DNA of 34,167 nucleotides from Pseudomonadota bacterium (lineage in GTDB: Bacteria; Pseudomonadota; Alphaproteobacteria; Acetobacterales; Acetobacteraceae): contig JAJZFB010000058.1 of NCBI GenBank assembly GCA_021805545.1, forward strand, positions 1 to 34,167, in the 5' to 3' direction. How positions within the stretch are numbered: the first letter of the stretch is position 1; every line of letters begins with the position of its first letter. The translations under genes were made by a program, and so were the position numbers. Of the stretch, positions 1-8,500 are shown one piece after another. Under the pieces are notes generated by a model, which made no database searches, had not been told where the DNA came from, and worked only from the letters and a program-made list of their open reading frames with translations.

Positions 1-1
1 G

Positions 2-1045
2 GGGTATGTGGGCCGCGATGTGGAGAGCATTGTGCGCGACCTGGTGGAGGCTTCCATAACCATGCTGCGCGAGCAGAACCGCAAGGGCGTGGAGGCCAAG
101 GCCGAGCTTGCCGCCGAGGAGCGGCTGATTACCGCCTTGGTGGGTGACGGGGCCTCCGCCGATACGCGGGTGAAATTCCGCCGCATGCTGCGCGCGGGGG
201 AGCTGGAGGATAAGGAGATTGAGGTCTCGCTGACGGAAAGCTCCGGCACGCCGATTGGTGTGATTGATTTGCCCAACATGCCGCAGGGCGGGGCGATTAA
301 TCTGGGCGATATGATGAAGGGCATGTTCGGCCGCCCCGCCACCAAGAAGAAGATGCTGGTGCCCGAAGCCCGCCGCGCCCTGGCGCGCGAGGAAGCCGAC
401 AAGCTGCTGGATACCGAGGCGCTGACGAAGGACGCGCTGGGCCATGCCGAGCAGAACGGCATTGTGTTTTTGGATGAGATTGACAAGATCTGCGCCCATA
501 CCGAAGGCGGGTTCCGCGGCGGCGATGTTTCACGCGAGGGTGTGCAGCGCGATTTGCTGCCGCTGATTGAGGGCACCACGGTTTCCACCAAATACGGCCC
601 GGTGAAGACGGATTATATCCTGTTTATCGCCTCGGGCGCTTTCCATGTCGCCAAGCCGTCGGACCTGCTGCCCGAGCTGCAGGGGCGCCTGCCCATCCGC
701 GTGGAGCTGAACTCGCTCACGCGTGACGATTTCAGGCGGATCCTCACGGAAACGGAGCATTCGCTGTTGAAGCAATCCACCGCCTTGCTGGGCACGGAGC
801 ATGTGGCGCTGGATTTCACCGATGACGCGGTGGACGCCATCGCGGGTCTGGCGTTCGATATTAACGACCGCATCGAGAATATCGGCGCGCGGCGTCTGGC
901 CACGGTCATCGAGCGGCTGCTGGAGGAGATCAGCTTTGCCGCTTCTGACCGTGCCGGAGATAGCGTGACCATAGACTCGGCCTATGTGCATGAGCGCGTG
1001 GCGCCGCTGGCGGCCAAGGGCGATTTGTCGCGGTTTATCTTGTAA
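2..1045 (+). CDS. hslU: HslU ATPase of the HslUV protease, 5'-truncated by the window edge
   Basis: AAA+ unfoldase that feeds substrates to the HslV peptidase in the cytoplasm. The reading frame is open from base 2, where the codons read G-Y-V-G-R-D-V, so the true start and the Walker A region lie upstream; about 95 residues are missing compared with the usual 435 or so. Visible are Walker B ([10 protein letters not shown]), the conserved block from [20 protein letters not shown] to [19 protein letters not shown], the sensor-2 segment [15 protein letters not shown], and the C-terminal FIL that docks into HslV. hslV would be expected just upstream, outside the window. The identification is very secure. 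Confidence 0.97.
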   Translation, partial: GYVGRDVESIVRDLVEASITMLREQNRKGVEAKAELAAEERLITALVGDGASADTRVKFRRMLRAGELEDKEIEVSLTESSGTPIGVIDLPNMPQGGAINLGDMMKGMFGRPATKKKMLVPEARRALAREEADKLLDTEALTKDALGHAEQNGIVFLDEIDKICAHTEGGFRGGDVSREGVQRDLLPLIEGTTVSTKYGPVKTDYILFIASGAFHVAKPSDLLPELQGRLPIRVELNSLTRDDFRRILTETEHSLLKQSTALLGTEHVALDFTDDAVDAIAGLAFDINDRIENIGARRLATVIERLLEEISFAASDRAGDSVTIDSAYVHERVAPLAAKGDLSRFIL

Positions 1046-1053
1046 GAGCTAGT

Positions 1054-1081
1054 GTCACCGCCACGCCGCGCTCGCGGTGAC
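1054..1081 (+). terminator. Hairpin after hslU, possible terminator
   Basis: A perfect 8-bp stem, GTCACCGC (1054-1061) with GCGGTGAC (1074-1081), has a 12-nt loop and lies 8 bases after the hslU stop. It has no T-tract, so it may be a weak or Rho-assisted terminator or an mRNA 3'-end stabiliser. Confidence 0.35.
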
Positions 1082-1134
1082 GTGGGCGTATAAGGCGGCT
1101 TTAAGGCGCGGTGGAACTGGGCTATGCCGGTGCC

Positions 1135-1608
1135 ATGACACACCGTCTCGCGGGCTTTGTTACAATGCTGGCGGCGCTTTTGGCGCTGGGCACGGCCTAT
1201 TTCGCGCAATATGTGCTGTTGCTCATGCCGTGCGCGCTGTGCCTGCTGGAACGCTGGCCCTACCGCATTGTGGCCGTGCTGGGGCTGCTGGCCTGGTTCT
1301 CTCGCCCGCGCGCCGCACGCTGGCTGCTGGGGCTGGCTGGTTTTGTGATGCTGGGCGATGTGGCCATAGCCGGGCTGCATGCCGGGGTGGAGTTTGGCTG
1401 GTGGAAATCGCCTCTGCCGGAATGTAACGGCGCGCTCACCCCTGGCCAGGCTTTGCCGCTTACCCCCGCCGTGCCGTGCGGCAGGCCGGTTTATCTCATC
1501 CATGGCCTGCCCATTTCCATGGCGCAGATGGATTTTACCGCCGCGCTGCTGTTTGCGGCGGCGCTGCTGCTTTATGCCGCGCGGGCAAAAATAAGGCGCT
1601 TTAAGTGA
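1135..1608 (+). CDS. dsbB: Disulfide bond formation protein DsbB
   Basis: Inner-membrane quinone reductase that reoxidises periplasmic DsbA. From the ATG at 1135 it is 157 residues with four hydrophobic segments. The first redox pair is C33-A-L-C36 in the family block PCALCLLERWPYR; the second periplasmic pair is C97 (PEC) and C115 (VPCGRP). An in-frame GTG at 1111 would add eight residues, but the protein from MTHRLAGF onward fits the family start better; neither has a clear Shine-Dalgarno. The stop overlaps the coq7 start as GTGA, so the two are translationally coupled. The pairing makes sense because DsbB passes electrons to ubiquinone and Coq7 makes ubiquinone. Confidence 0.92.
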   Translation: MTHRLAGFVTMLAALLALGTAYFAQYVLLLMPCALCLLERWPYRIVAVLGLLAWFSRPRAARWLLGLAGFVMLGDVAIAGLHAGVEFGWWKSPLPECNGALTPGQALPLTPAVPCGRPVYLIHGLPISMAQMDFTAALLFAAALLLYAARAKIRRFK

Positions 1609-2114
1609 GCGAGCAGGTAAAGCGTTTCATCCGTGTGGACCATGCCGGGGAGTATGGCGCGGCGCGCATTTATGCCGGGCAGATTGCCGTGCTGGGGCGC
1701 GGGCCGCACGCGGCGCAGCTTGAGCACATGAAGGCGCAGGAGCAGGTGCATCTGGATGCGTTTTCGGACCTCATTGCCAAGCGCCGCGTGCGCCCCACCG
1801 CGCTGCTGCCGTTTTGGCATGTGGCGGGCTTCGCGCTGGGTGCCGTTACCGCGGCACTTGGCCCCAAGGCCGCCATGGCCTGCACCGTGGCGGTGGAAAA
1901 TGCCATAAACGAGCATTACACCGCCCAGCGCGATGCCTTGGCCGGGGATGAGGCCGCTTTGCGCGAGACGGTGGAGCAATTCCGCCAGGAGGAGCTGGAG
2001 CACCGCGATATTGCCCTGGCCGAGGGTGCCGAGCAGGCACCGGGCTACAGGGTGCTGACCGGGCTTATCGGCGCCGGATGCCGGGCGGCTATACGGCTGA
2101 GCGAGATTATCTGA
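1605..2114 (+). CDS. coq7: Demethoxyubiquinone hydroxylase Coq7
   Basis: Ferritin-like di-iron monooxygenase carrying out the penultimate hydroxylation of ubiquinone biosynthesis at the membrane. The 169-residue product has the six expected iron ligands: E16 (DHAGEYGA), E46-x-x-H49 (QEQVH), E98 (VENAI), and E130-x-x-H133 (EELEH). Length and motif spacing match short bacterial Coq7 proteins. It starts with GTG at 1605, overlapping the dsbB stop by four bases, so it is read by coupled translation. No terminator is visible after the stop. Confidence 0.93.
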   Translation: MSEQVKRFIRVDHAGEYGAARIYAGQIAVLGRGPHAAQLEHMKAQEQVHLDAFSDLIAKRRVRPTALLPFWHVAGFALGAVTAALGPKAAMACTVAVENAINEHYTAQRDALAGDEAALRETVEQFRQEELEHRDIALAEGAEQAPGYRVLTGLIGAGCRAAIRLSEII

Positions 2115-2315
2115 CTGCCTGCGTGTTAGGGCCGGGCTGGTGGCTGGGTTTTGTAGATTTGGGCTGGGTGGCGTTTGGTTTGAATTTTGGGTTTGGGGGA
2201 GACTGCCAAGTAGCTTTGGAGCGTTTTGGCTGGCAAAGCAGGCCTATGCCGTAGGTTTAGGCTGTCGTATGAATTCTGATTTACGCGACATAAGACAACG
2301 TACCGAAGCGGGACA

Positions 2316-2343
2316 TTGATCTTAGCGTTCTCCTTAGTAAATT
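2316..2343 (+). promoter_or_regulatory. Candidate promoter of the Nudix gene, possibly leaderless
   Basis: TTGATC (2316-2321) and TAAATT (2338-2343) are separated by 16 bases. Transcription would start within a few bases of the ATG at 2350, and no Shine-Dalgarno is visible there, which fits a leaderless mRNA. Promoter calls by eye are weak. Confidence 0.3.
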
Positions 2344-2349
2344 TGCGCC

Positions 2350-2763
2350 ATGACAAATGGTACGACTCGAACGATCCGCATCGTTGCTGCTTTGATCGAT
2401 GATGAAAAGGGACGTCTGCTGCTAGTTCGAAAGGCGGGCACGCGATGGTTCATGCAAGCGGGGGGTAAGATTGAAGTGGGCGAAACTCTGCTATCTGCCC
2501 TTGCTCGGGAACTGCAAGAAGAAATCGGCCTATCCCTGGACGGCAACAATACCGTGCGGCACATAGCTCGTTGCTCAGCCCCTGCCGCCAACGAGCCCGG
2601 TCATGTGGTGGAGGCCGAAATTTACCATGTACGGGTTTCTCATGTACCGATTGTCAGTTCAGAGATTGAGGAAGCCATCTGGGTAGATGCCGAACAGGCA
2701 GAAGCAATGCCGTTGGCTCCGTTGACGCGTGATCATATTTTGCCTCTGTCTCGTACGCTCTGA
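2350..2763 (+). CDS. Nudix hydrolase
   Basis: Small pyrophosphatase (137 residues) of the Nudix family, which cleaves nucleoside diphosphate linked to another moiety with Mg2+ or Mn2+. The full signature GX5EX7REUXEEXGU runs from G39 to L61, with E45, R53, E54, E57 and E58 all in place. Substrate cannot be deduced; MutT-like sanitation or nucleotide-sugar hydrolysis are both possible. It stands alone: the flanks (2115-2349 and 2764-2975) hold no other recognisable gene, and base composition is visibly lower in GC with codons such as CGA, CTA and TCA that the neighbours avoid. That suggests recent acquisition. Confidence 0.88.
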   Translation: MTNGTTRTIRIVAALIDDEKGRLLLVRKAGTRWFMQAGGKIEVGETLLSALARELQEEIGLSLDGNNTVRHIARCSAPAANEPGHVVEAEIYHVRVSHVPIVSSEIEEAIWVDAEQAEAMPLAPLTRDHILPLSRTL

Positions 2764-2975
2764 GATTGTCGCATAACTTGTAAATTATGGGGACAATTAG
2801 CACCGACTAGAAAACGAATGATGCTTTCACGTCGCACATCTTTGTTGCTTGATGTGATCTATTGCGGCAAAGACGTGCGGCTGTCAGGAATGGGGGCTAT
2901 TGGATTTTGTTGAAGATGGGGCAAGCATCCGCAAAGGCTCCCAACCCAAAATTCCAACCGGCCCACCACCGTATA
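2764..2975. other. Gene-free lower-GC gap
   Basis: There is no supported gene, RNA or strong terminator here. A short open stretch from 2818 (about 31 codons, beginning MMLSRRTSLLLDV) faintly resembles the start of acyltransferase-3 proteins but breaks off. Base composition matches the Nudix gene rather than the chromosome around it. Confidence 0.5.
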
Positions 2976-5345
2976 TCACCCTTCCCGGCTGAGTAGCGCC
3001 TCGGCGCAGGCGTCCAATATCGCCGCGCAATCTATCTCATATTCCTGGTACAGGCTGGCAATGTCGCCGGATTGGCCGAAGCGGTCTGGCCCCAGCGCCA
3101 TAACACGCTGGCCGCGCACGGCGCCCAGCCAGGCATGGGCTGCCGGGTGGCCGTCCAGCACCGGCACAAGGGCAGCACCCGGTGCCAGCGGGGCGAGCAG
3201 GGTTTCGATATGCGAGCTGGCCTGCGCTCCCTGCCGCCGCGCCCGCTGCGCCGCGCGCCAGCCCGCGTACAGGCGGTTGGGGCTGGTTATGGCCAGCAGC
3301 CCGGCCTCGGGCACATCTTCGCGCAGCATGGCGAAGGCTTTTTCCGCCTCGCCCGCCAGCGCGCCCTGGTAGGCGATGGCGATGCCGGCCCCCGGCGCTG
3401 GCGCATGCACCCAATGCGCGCCCGCGATAACATGCGCCGCGTTCAGCTTACGCTCGGGCTGTGGCAGGGCAAGGTTGGAAAGGCGCAGCCATACGGCGGA
3501 GCCATCGGGCTTTTGCATATGCGCGAAGGCGTGGCGCATTAAAATCGCCAGTTCGTCGCAATAGGCAGGCTCGAAGCTGGCCAGCTTGTCTTGCACAATG
3601 GCCAGAAGCGGCGTGTTGGTGGCCTGGTGCTGCCCGCCCTCGCGCGCCAGGGTAATGCCGGAGGGCGTGGAGACGAGCAGAAAGCGCGCATCCTGGTAGC
3701 AGGCATACGATAGCGCATCGTGTCCGCGATTTACGAACGGGTCGTACACCGTGCCCACGGGCAGCAGCCGCGCGCCGTATAAATCATGCGCCAAACCCGC
3801 TGCGCCAAGCAGCAGAAACAAATTCTGCTCGGCAATGCCAAGCTCTATGTGTTGGCCCGCGGGCGTGGTGCCCCAGCGGTGGGCGCTGGCGATTTTGCCG
3901 GAGCGGAATATATCCTCGCGCTCCTGCCGGTCGAACACGCCGCGCCGGTTGATCCAGGGGCCGAGATTGGTGGAGACGGCGACATCGGGGCTGGTGGTAA
4001 CAATGTGGCGGGAAAGCTCCGCGCTATCGCCCTGGGCGCGGCCGATTTCCGCGAGGATTTCGCCAAACCCGGCCTGGGTGCTCATGCGCCTGCCGGTAAT
4101 GCGCGGCTGCGGCAGGGCAGGGGGAACGGGCACGCTGGCGGCGGGCAAATGCCGCCCTGCGGGAGAGAGCGGCGTGGCATAGGGCACGGTTTTGATGAAG
4201 CGCGCCACGGCGGGCTGGTGCGCCAGCCCTTCCAGCGCATCCCATTCATGGCCTGGACGTATATTGTTATTTATTCGGAATGAATCCATCTGCTCCAGTG
4301 TCATCATGCCGGCGTGGTTGTCTTTATGCCCGGCAAAAGGCAAGCCATTGCCTTTGATGGTATAGGCCAGGAACAGGGTTGGCTGGTCCGATTGCGCGGC
4401 GGCGGAGAATGTTTCCGTCAGCACGCCGAGATCGTGACCGGCGAGATTTGTCATCAGCGCCGCCAGCTCGTCATCGGAAAGCGGGTCGATGATGGCGCGC
4501 GCGCTCTGGCTGCGGCGCATGTCGCGCAGCAGCGCCTCGCGCCATGCCGCGCCGCCCTGGAAGGTGAGGGCGGAGTAGGTGGAGTTGGGGCATTCATCTA
4601 TCCAGCCGCGCAGGCTGCAGCCGCCGGGGCGGGCGAAAGCCTCCTGCAATTTGCGGCCATATTTCAGCGTGACCACTTTCCAGCCCATGTCGCGGAACAG
4701 GCCCTCGAACCGGCCGAACAGCCGGTCTGGCATCACATTGTCCAGGCTCTGGCGGTTATAATCCACCACCCACCACACATCGCGCACATCGTGCTTCCAG
4801 CCTTCCAGCAAGGCTTCGTAGATGTTGCCCTCGTCCAGCTCGGCATCGCCCGCAATGGCGATGTTGCGCCCGCGCGCCAGGCCGGGGGCGGCAAGGGCGT
4901 GGGTTTGCACATAGTCCTGGATGAGCGCGGAAAAGCTGGTGAGCGCGATGCCAAGGCCGACCGAGCCGGTTGAGAAATCAATCTCCGCGCCGTCCTTGCC
5001 GCGGGAAGGATAGGCCTGGGCGCCGCCGAACTGCCGGAAGTTTTGCAAATTTTCCAGCGTTTGCCGCCCGAGCAGATAATTGATGGCATGCAGCACCGGC
5101 CCGGCATGGGGCTTTACCGCCACGCGGTCTTGCGGGCGCAGCGTGCAGAAATACAAGGCGGCCATGATGCTGGCGACCGAGGCGCAGGAGGCCTGGTGCC
5201 CGCCGGTCTTCATGCCGTCGGGGTTGGGGTGGATATGGTTGGCGTGGTGGATGGTCCAGGCGGCAAGCCAGAGCAGCTTGCGCTCGATTTCCGCCAAAAG
5301 GTCCAATTTCCCCAGGCCTTGGGTGAGCGGCCGTATTTGGTTCAT
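2976..5345 (-). CDS. Transketolase-like / homodimeric pyruvate dehydrogenase E1-like TPP enzyme
   Basis: Thiamine-diphosphate enzyme of 789 residues, somewhat shorter than E. coli AceE (about 890). The N-terminal half has the cofactor-binding signature beginning GDAELDEG and ending VVDYNRQSLD. The second half has the pyrimidine domain with the activating Glu in IELGIAEQNL and the AceE-like block WGTTPAGQHIELG. The start MNQIRPLTQGLGKLD is the only reasonable one. No E2 (aceF) or lipoamide dehydrogenase gene adjoins it, so membership of a pyruvate dehydrogenase complex is not shown; it may act as a separate 2-oxoacid decarboxylating or ketol-transfer enzyme. The family is secure, the exact reaction is not. 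Confidence 0.82.
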   Translation of the reverse strand: MNQIRPLTQGLGKLDLLAEIERKLLWLAAWTIHHANHIHPNPDGMKTGGHQASCASVASIMAALYFCTLRPQDRVAVKPHAGPVLHAINYLLGRQTLENLQNFRQFGGAQAYPSRGKDGAEIDFSTGSVGLGIALTSFSALIQDYVQTHALAAPGLARGRNIAIAGDAELDEGNIYEALLEGWKHDVRDVWWVVDYNRQSLDNVMPDRLFGRFEGLFRDMGWKVVTLKYGRKLQEAFARPGGCSLRGWIDECPNSTYSALTFQGGAAWREALLRDMRRSQSARAIIDPLSDDELAALMTNLAGHDLGVLTETFSAAAQSDQPTLFLAYTIKGNGLPFAGHKDNHAGMMTLEQMDSFRINNNIRPGHEWDALEGLAHQPAVARFIKTVPYATPLSPAGRHLPAASVPVPPALPQPRITGRRMSTQAGFGEILAEIGRAQGDSAELSRHIVTTSPDVAVSTNLGPWINRRGVFDRQEREDIFRSGKIASAHRWGTTPAGQHIELGIAEQNLFLLLGAAGLAHDLYGARLLPVGTVYDPFVNRGHDALSYACYQDARFLLVSTPSGITLAREGGQHQATNTPLLAIVQDKLASFEPAYCDELAILMRHAFAHMQKPDGSAVWLRLSNLALPQPERKLNAAHVIAGAHWVHAPAPGAGIAIAYQGALAGEAEKAFAMLREDVPEAGLLAITSPNRLYAGWRAAQRARRQGAQASSHIETLLAPLAPGAALVPVLDGHPAAHAWLGAVRGQRVMALGPDRFGQSGDIASLYQEYEIDCAAILDACAEALLSREG

Positions 5346-5385
5346 GCGGCAAGACTAACCCAAAGCCCCGAGCGAGGAAACGGAG

Positions 5386-6543
5386 CTATTGATTTGGCAT
5401 GAGCATATTTGCGTTGCCTGGCTGTACTGGGGGGCAATCCAGGCTGCGCGTTCCGGCGGCGGCATTCAGCGCGCGCAGCGGTACCAGGTTATCCATAAAG
5501 CGTTCCGCGCAGGCGCGCCAGGAATAGGTTTCCGCGAATGGGCGGCAGGCGGCACGGTCTATGGTCAGGGCGTCCAGGCAGGCTTGGCGGAGGTTTGTGT
5601 TGAGTGCGCCAACCGGGGTGGGGGCTTCAGCCAGTATGTCTTTGGGGCCGGTAACGGGGTAGGCGGCCACGGGCAGGCCAGAGGCCAGGGCTTCGAGGAC
5701 CACCAGGCCGAATGTGTCTGTTTTGGAAGGGAATACGAATACATCGGCCCCGGCATAGGCTTTGGCGAGGTCCGCGCCGTGGCGGGCGCCGAGGAAATGC
5801 GCGGCGGGGAAGTCTTTTTCCAGCGCCTTGCGCTGCGGGCCATCGCCCACGATGAGCTTGGAGCCGGGAAGCTCCAGCTGCAGGAAGGCACGCAGGTTTT
5901 TTTCCACCGCCACGCGGCCCACATAGGCGAAGATGGGGCGGGGATAAGGGAAATCCTCGCTGGGTTCGGGATGAAACGAATCGAGATCGACCCCGCGCGA
6001 CCAGGGGCGGATGTTTTTGAAGCCGCGCGCGGCCAGCTCCTCGCGCAGCGATTGCGTGGCGACCATGGTGGCAGCCCCCGCGGCGTGGAAGCGGCGCAGC
6101 CAGGCATAGGTAAGGAATTCAGGAATGCCTGTGCGGGCCTTGAGGTATTCGGCAAAGCGCGTGTGGAAGGCGGTGGTGAAGGCGAGCTTGTGGCGTTTGG
6201 CGTAGCGGCGCGTGGCCATGCCCAGCGGGCCTTCCGTGGCGATGTGCAGGGCATCGGGCGCGAAATCTTCGATGATGCGGGCGAGCCGGCGGCCGGGGAA
6301 CAAAGCGAGGCGGATTTCCGGGTAGCTGGGCATGGGGATGGTGGTGAAACGGTCCGGCCCCACCACCTCCACAATTTTGCCCATGGCCTGCATTTGCTCC
6401 GCCACGGTACGCAGTGTGCGTACCACCCCGTTGACTTGCGGCGCCCAGGCATCGGACACGATGAGGATACGGGTGAGGCCGGGAAACGGGGGCAGGGGTT
6501 CAGGCTCCGGTGGAAAGCGCACGGCTCTGGCCTGACGCGGCAA
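5386..6543 (-). CDS. GT4-family glycosyltransferase
   Basis: GT-B fold glycosyltransferase related to the MgtA/PimB/SQD2-like group, probably transferring a sugar to a lipid acceptor at the cytoplasmic face of the membrane. The N-terminal Rossmann half starts at ILIVSDAWAPQVNGVVRT. The C-terminal donor-binding half holds the E-x7-E region FPSKTDTFGLVVLEALASG. The longest frame begins with TTG at 6543; a GTG at 6522 is equally credible, and either overlaps the 3' end of the upstream phosphoesterase gene (stop at 6500), implying coupling. The pair is likely one operon reading leftward. Acceptor and donor are unknown. Confidence 0.85.
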   Translation of the reverse strand: MPRQARAVRFPPEPEPLPPFPGLTRILIVSDAWAPQVNGVVRTLRTVAEQMQAMGKIVEVVGPDRFTTIPMPSYPEIRLALFPGRRLARIIEDFAPDALHIATEGPLGMATRRYAKRHKLAFTTAFHTRFAEYLKARTGIPEFLTYAWLRRFHAAGAATMVATQSLREELAARGFKNIRPWSRGVDLDSFHPEPSEDFPYPRPIFAYVGRVAVEKNLRAFLQLELPGSKLIVGDGPQRKALEKDFPAAHFLGARHGADLAKAYAGADVFVFPSKTDTFGLVVLEALASGLPVAAYPVTGPKDILAEAPTPVGALNTNLRQACLDALTIDRAACRPFAETYSWRACAERFMDNLVPLRALNAAAGTRSLDCPPVQPGNANMLMPNQ

Positions 6544-7396
6544 ATTCCGCTGCCACGGCCTGGAGTGCGGGGGATTTTTCGGCCTTTATCTTCGCCGCCG
6601 GTTTGGCCAGCATGGAGAGCTTGTTGCGCGCCACCCAGTCTATCAGCTCCAGGCGGCCATCCATGTGCTCCACCAGGGCGGTGCAGCTTTCCACCCAGTC
6701 GCCATCGTTAAGGTAGAGCACGCCGTTGACCATGCGCATTTCGGCATGGTGGATGTGGCCGCACACCACGCCGTCAAACCCGCGGGCCTTGGCGTCATCG
6801 GCCAGGGCGGTTTCGAAACGGTCTATGGCTTTTACAGCCTCTTTTACCTGCAGCTTGAGCCAGGCGGAGAGCGACCAGTACGGGTAGCCAAGCCGCGTGC
6901 GGACCATGTTGAACCAGCGGTTAAGCTCCAGCGCCAGCGTGTAGGCCCAGTCGCCCAGCAGGGCCAGAATACGGGCATGGCGCACCACGCTGTCGAACAG
7001 ATCGCCATGGGTGATGAGCAGGCGCTTGCCGTCCGCCGTGATGTGCTCCGCTTCCATCTGGATTTTAACCCCGCAGACTTCGACGCCGAGCATGAGGTAT
7101 TTGCGCAGCATTTCGTCGTGGTTGCCGGGCACGTACACAACATTGGTGCCGTTGCGGGCGAATTTGAGGACGCGGCGGAGCACCTTGTCGTGGTATTTAT
7201 CCCAGTACCAGGAGCGCTTGAGGCGCCAGCCATCTATAATGTCGCCCACAAGGTAGAGATTCTCGCAGCTCATGGATTTGAGAAAGCTGGCGAGGAACTC
7301 GGCGCGGCAGCCGCGCGTGCCTAGATGCGTGTCTGAGATGAACACGCTGCGGTAGACGGCCTGGGCGGTGGAGCGGGGGGGCGTCATGGCGTTCAT
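6500..7396 (-). CDS. Calcineurin-like phosphoesterase, UDP-2,3-diacylglucosamine diphosphatase-like
   Basis: Binuclear-metal phosphoesterase of 298 residues. Metal motifs appear in order: D22-x-H24 (SDTHLG), GDxxD (GDIIDGW, 51-57), GNHDE (91-95), THGD (129-132) and GHIHH near residue 209. The combination is typical of the LpxH/YbbF-type family, which can act in lipid A synthesis, but members of this longer subgroup have often only been named by similarity. It is the first gene of a two-gene minus-strand unit with the GT4 enzyme, suggesting a joint envelope-lipid role (inference). Starts at 7396 or 7387 are both possible. Confidence 0.85.
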   Translation of the reverse strand: MNAMTPPRSTAQAVYRSVFISDTHLGTRGCRAEFLASFLKSMSCENLYLVGDIIDGWRLKRSWYWDKYHDKVLRRVLKFARNGTNVVYVPGNHDEMLRKYLMLGVEVCGVKIQMEAEHITADGKRLLITHGDLFDSVVRHARILALLGDWAYTLALELNRWFNMVRTRLGYPYWSLSAWLKLQVKEAVKAIDRFETALADDAKARGFDGVVCGHIHHAEMRMVNGVLYLNDGDWVESCTALVEHMDGRLELIDWVARNKLSMLAKPAAKIKAEKSPALQAVAAEFAASGQSRALSTGA

Positions 7397-7470
7397 GACA
7401 CTCGCAATAGCCGCGTGTTTCGTGTCTGTAACAGTGAAACTTCAATGACGTATACTGCGATTTTTCAAAC

Positions 7471-7476
7471 TATAAT
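7471..7476 (+). promoter_or_regulatory. Candidate -10 element
   Basis: A perfect TATAAT lies in the 170-bp divergent gap, 91 bases before the lipid-kinase-like ORF. No good -35 lies 16-18 bases upstream (ATGACG at 7445-7450 is 20 bases away), so this is only a candidate. Confidence 0.25.
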
Positions 7477-7566
7477 GTCACGGGTCTGCCATTAAAATGC
7501 CATCATGGCGTCATGGCTGGGGTGCTTTTTCTAAAGTTTGTTAGGTAGCGGGCGGAGATTCGCGGA

Positions 7567-8436
7567 ATGCTGGTTGTTTTCAACCCCGTGGCAGGGCGCA
7601 GGCGCGCGGCGGCGCTGTGGAAGGTGCTGGACCTGCTGGTGGAAAATGGTGTGAAGGTGGAGGTGGCCGAGACGCAGCATGCCGGCCATGCAACAATGCT
7701 GGCCCGCGAGGGCGTGGCTTTGGGCGAGATGATGGTGGTGGCGGCAGGCGGTGATGGCACCATTGCCGAGGTGGCGAACGGGCTGATCGGCTCGCACACC
7801 GCCATGGGGGTGATTCCGCTGGGCACGGCTAATGTGCTGGCCAAGGAATACGGGCTTTCCACCAGCGCGCGTGGCATTGCCAGCGCGCTGGCCTATAAGC
7901 GCACCCGCCTGCTCTGGCCGGGGCTGGCGCGGGTGAATGGGCGCGAGCAGTTGTTTGTGCAGATGCTGGGGCTGGGGTTCGATGGGGCGGTGGTGCAGGG
8001 CATCCAGCCGCTGCTGAAACGTGCCATCGGGCGCGGGGCGTATGTTTGGCAGTCGCTGTGGGAGAGTATGGCTTACGGGTTCCCCTGCGTGCGGGTGAAT
8101 ATAGATGGCGTGGCGCATGAGGCGGCGAGCGTGGTGGTGAGCAAGGGGCGGCTTTATGGCGGGCCGTATATGCTGGCCCCGGCCGCCAAGCCCGAGGCGC
8201 CGGGGTTTCAGGTGGCGCTGTTTGAGCAGCCGGGCACGCTGCCGGCGCTGCGCGCGGGGGCGGCGCTGCCGCTGGGGCTGTTGCCGCGCTGCCCCGGCGT
8301 GCGGCTGCTGGCCGCGCGGCATGTGGGGTTTGAAAGCACCGGGCAGATACCCGCCCAGGCCGATGGCGACCGCATGGCGGGCACGCCGTTCGAGGTATGT
8401 GACGCGGCGGCGCCGATTTCGCTGATCGTGGGGTGA
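7567..8436 (+). CDS. Diacylglycerol/sphingosine kinase-like protein
   Basis: Cytoplasmic lipid kinase family protein (289 residues, YegS/DgkB/BmrU type). The catalytic domain shows the N-terminal NPVAG, the glycine-rich ATP motif GGDGTIAEVANG (61-72) and the PLGTANVLA block (84-92), all expected for the fold. The C-terminal beta-sandwich half is complete (GPYMLAP...). Diacylglycerol is the usual substrate in bacteria, but related proteins phosphorylate other lipids or none, so specificity is open. It is divergent from the phosphoesterase/GT4 pair, consistent with a shared lipid-metabolism neighbourhood. An ATG at 7567 with a purine-rich GGCGGAG upstream is used. Confidence 0.85.
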   Translation: MLVVFNPVAGRRRAAALWKVLDLLVENGVKVEVAETQHAGHATMLAREGVALGEMMVVAAGGDGTIAEVANGLIGSHTAMGVIPLGTANVLAKEYGLSTSARGIASALAYKRTRLLWPGLARVNGREQLFVQMLGLGFDGAVVQGIQPLLKRAIGRGAYVWQSLWESMAYGFPCVRVNIDGVAHEAASVVVSKGRLYGGPYMLAPAAKPEAPGFQVALFEQPGTLPALRAGAALPLGLLPRCPGVRLLAARHVGFESTGQIPAQADGDRMAGTPFEVCDAAAPISLIVG

Positions 8437-8500
8437 GCAGGGGTTGACCTGCGCCGATGAAGTTTTAAGGGAGGCCAGTCCACTCAAGGGAGACTGACAC

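Noticed and set aside
2818-2913. Short frame MMLSRRTSLLLDV... resembling the start of acyltransferase-3 proteins
   Set aside because: Only about 31 codons and the likeness ends after about 13 residues; too little to call a pseudogene.
5389-6711. 440-codon plus-strand frame opposite the GT4 and phosphoesterase genes
   Set aside because: Antisense shadow in GC-rich DNA; the minus-strand proteins have clear catalytic motifs, while this frame shows no recognisable domain.
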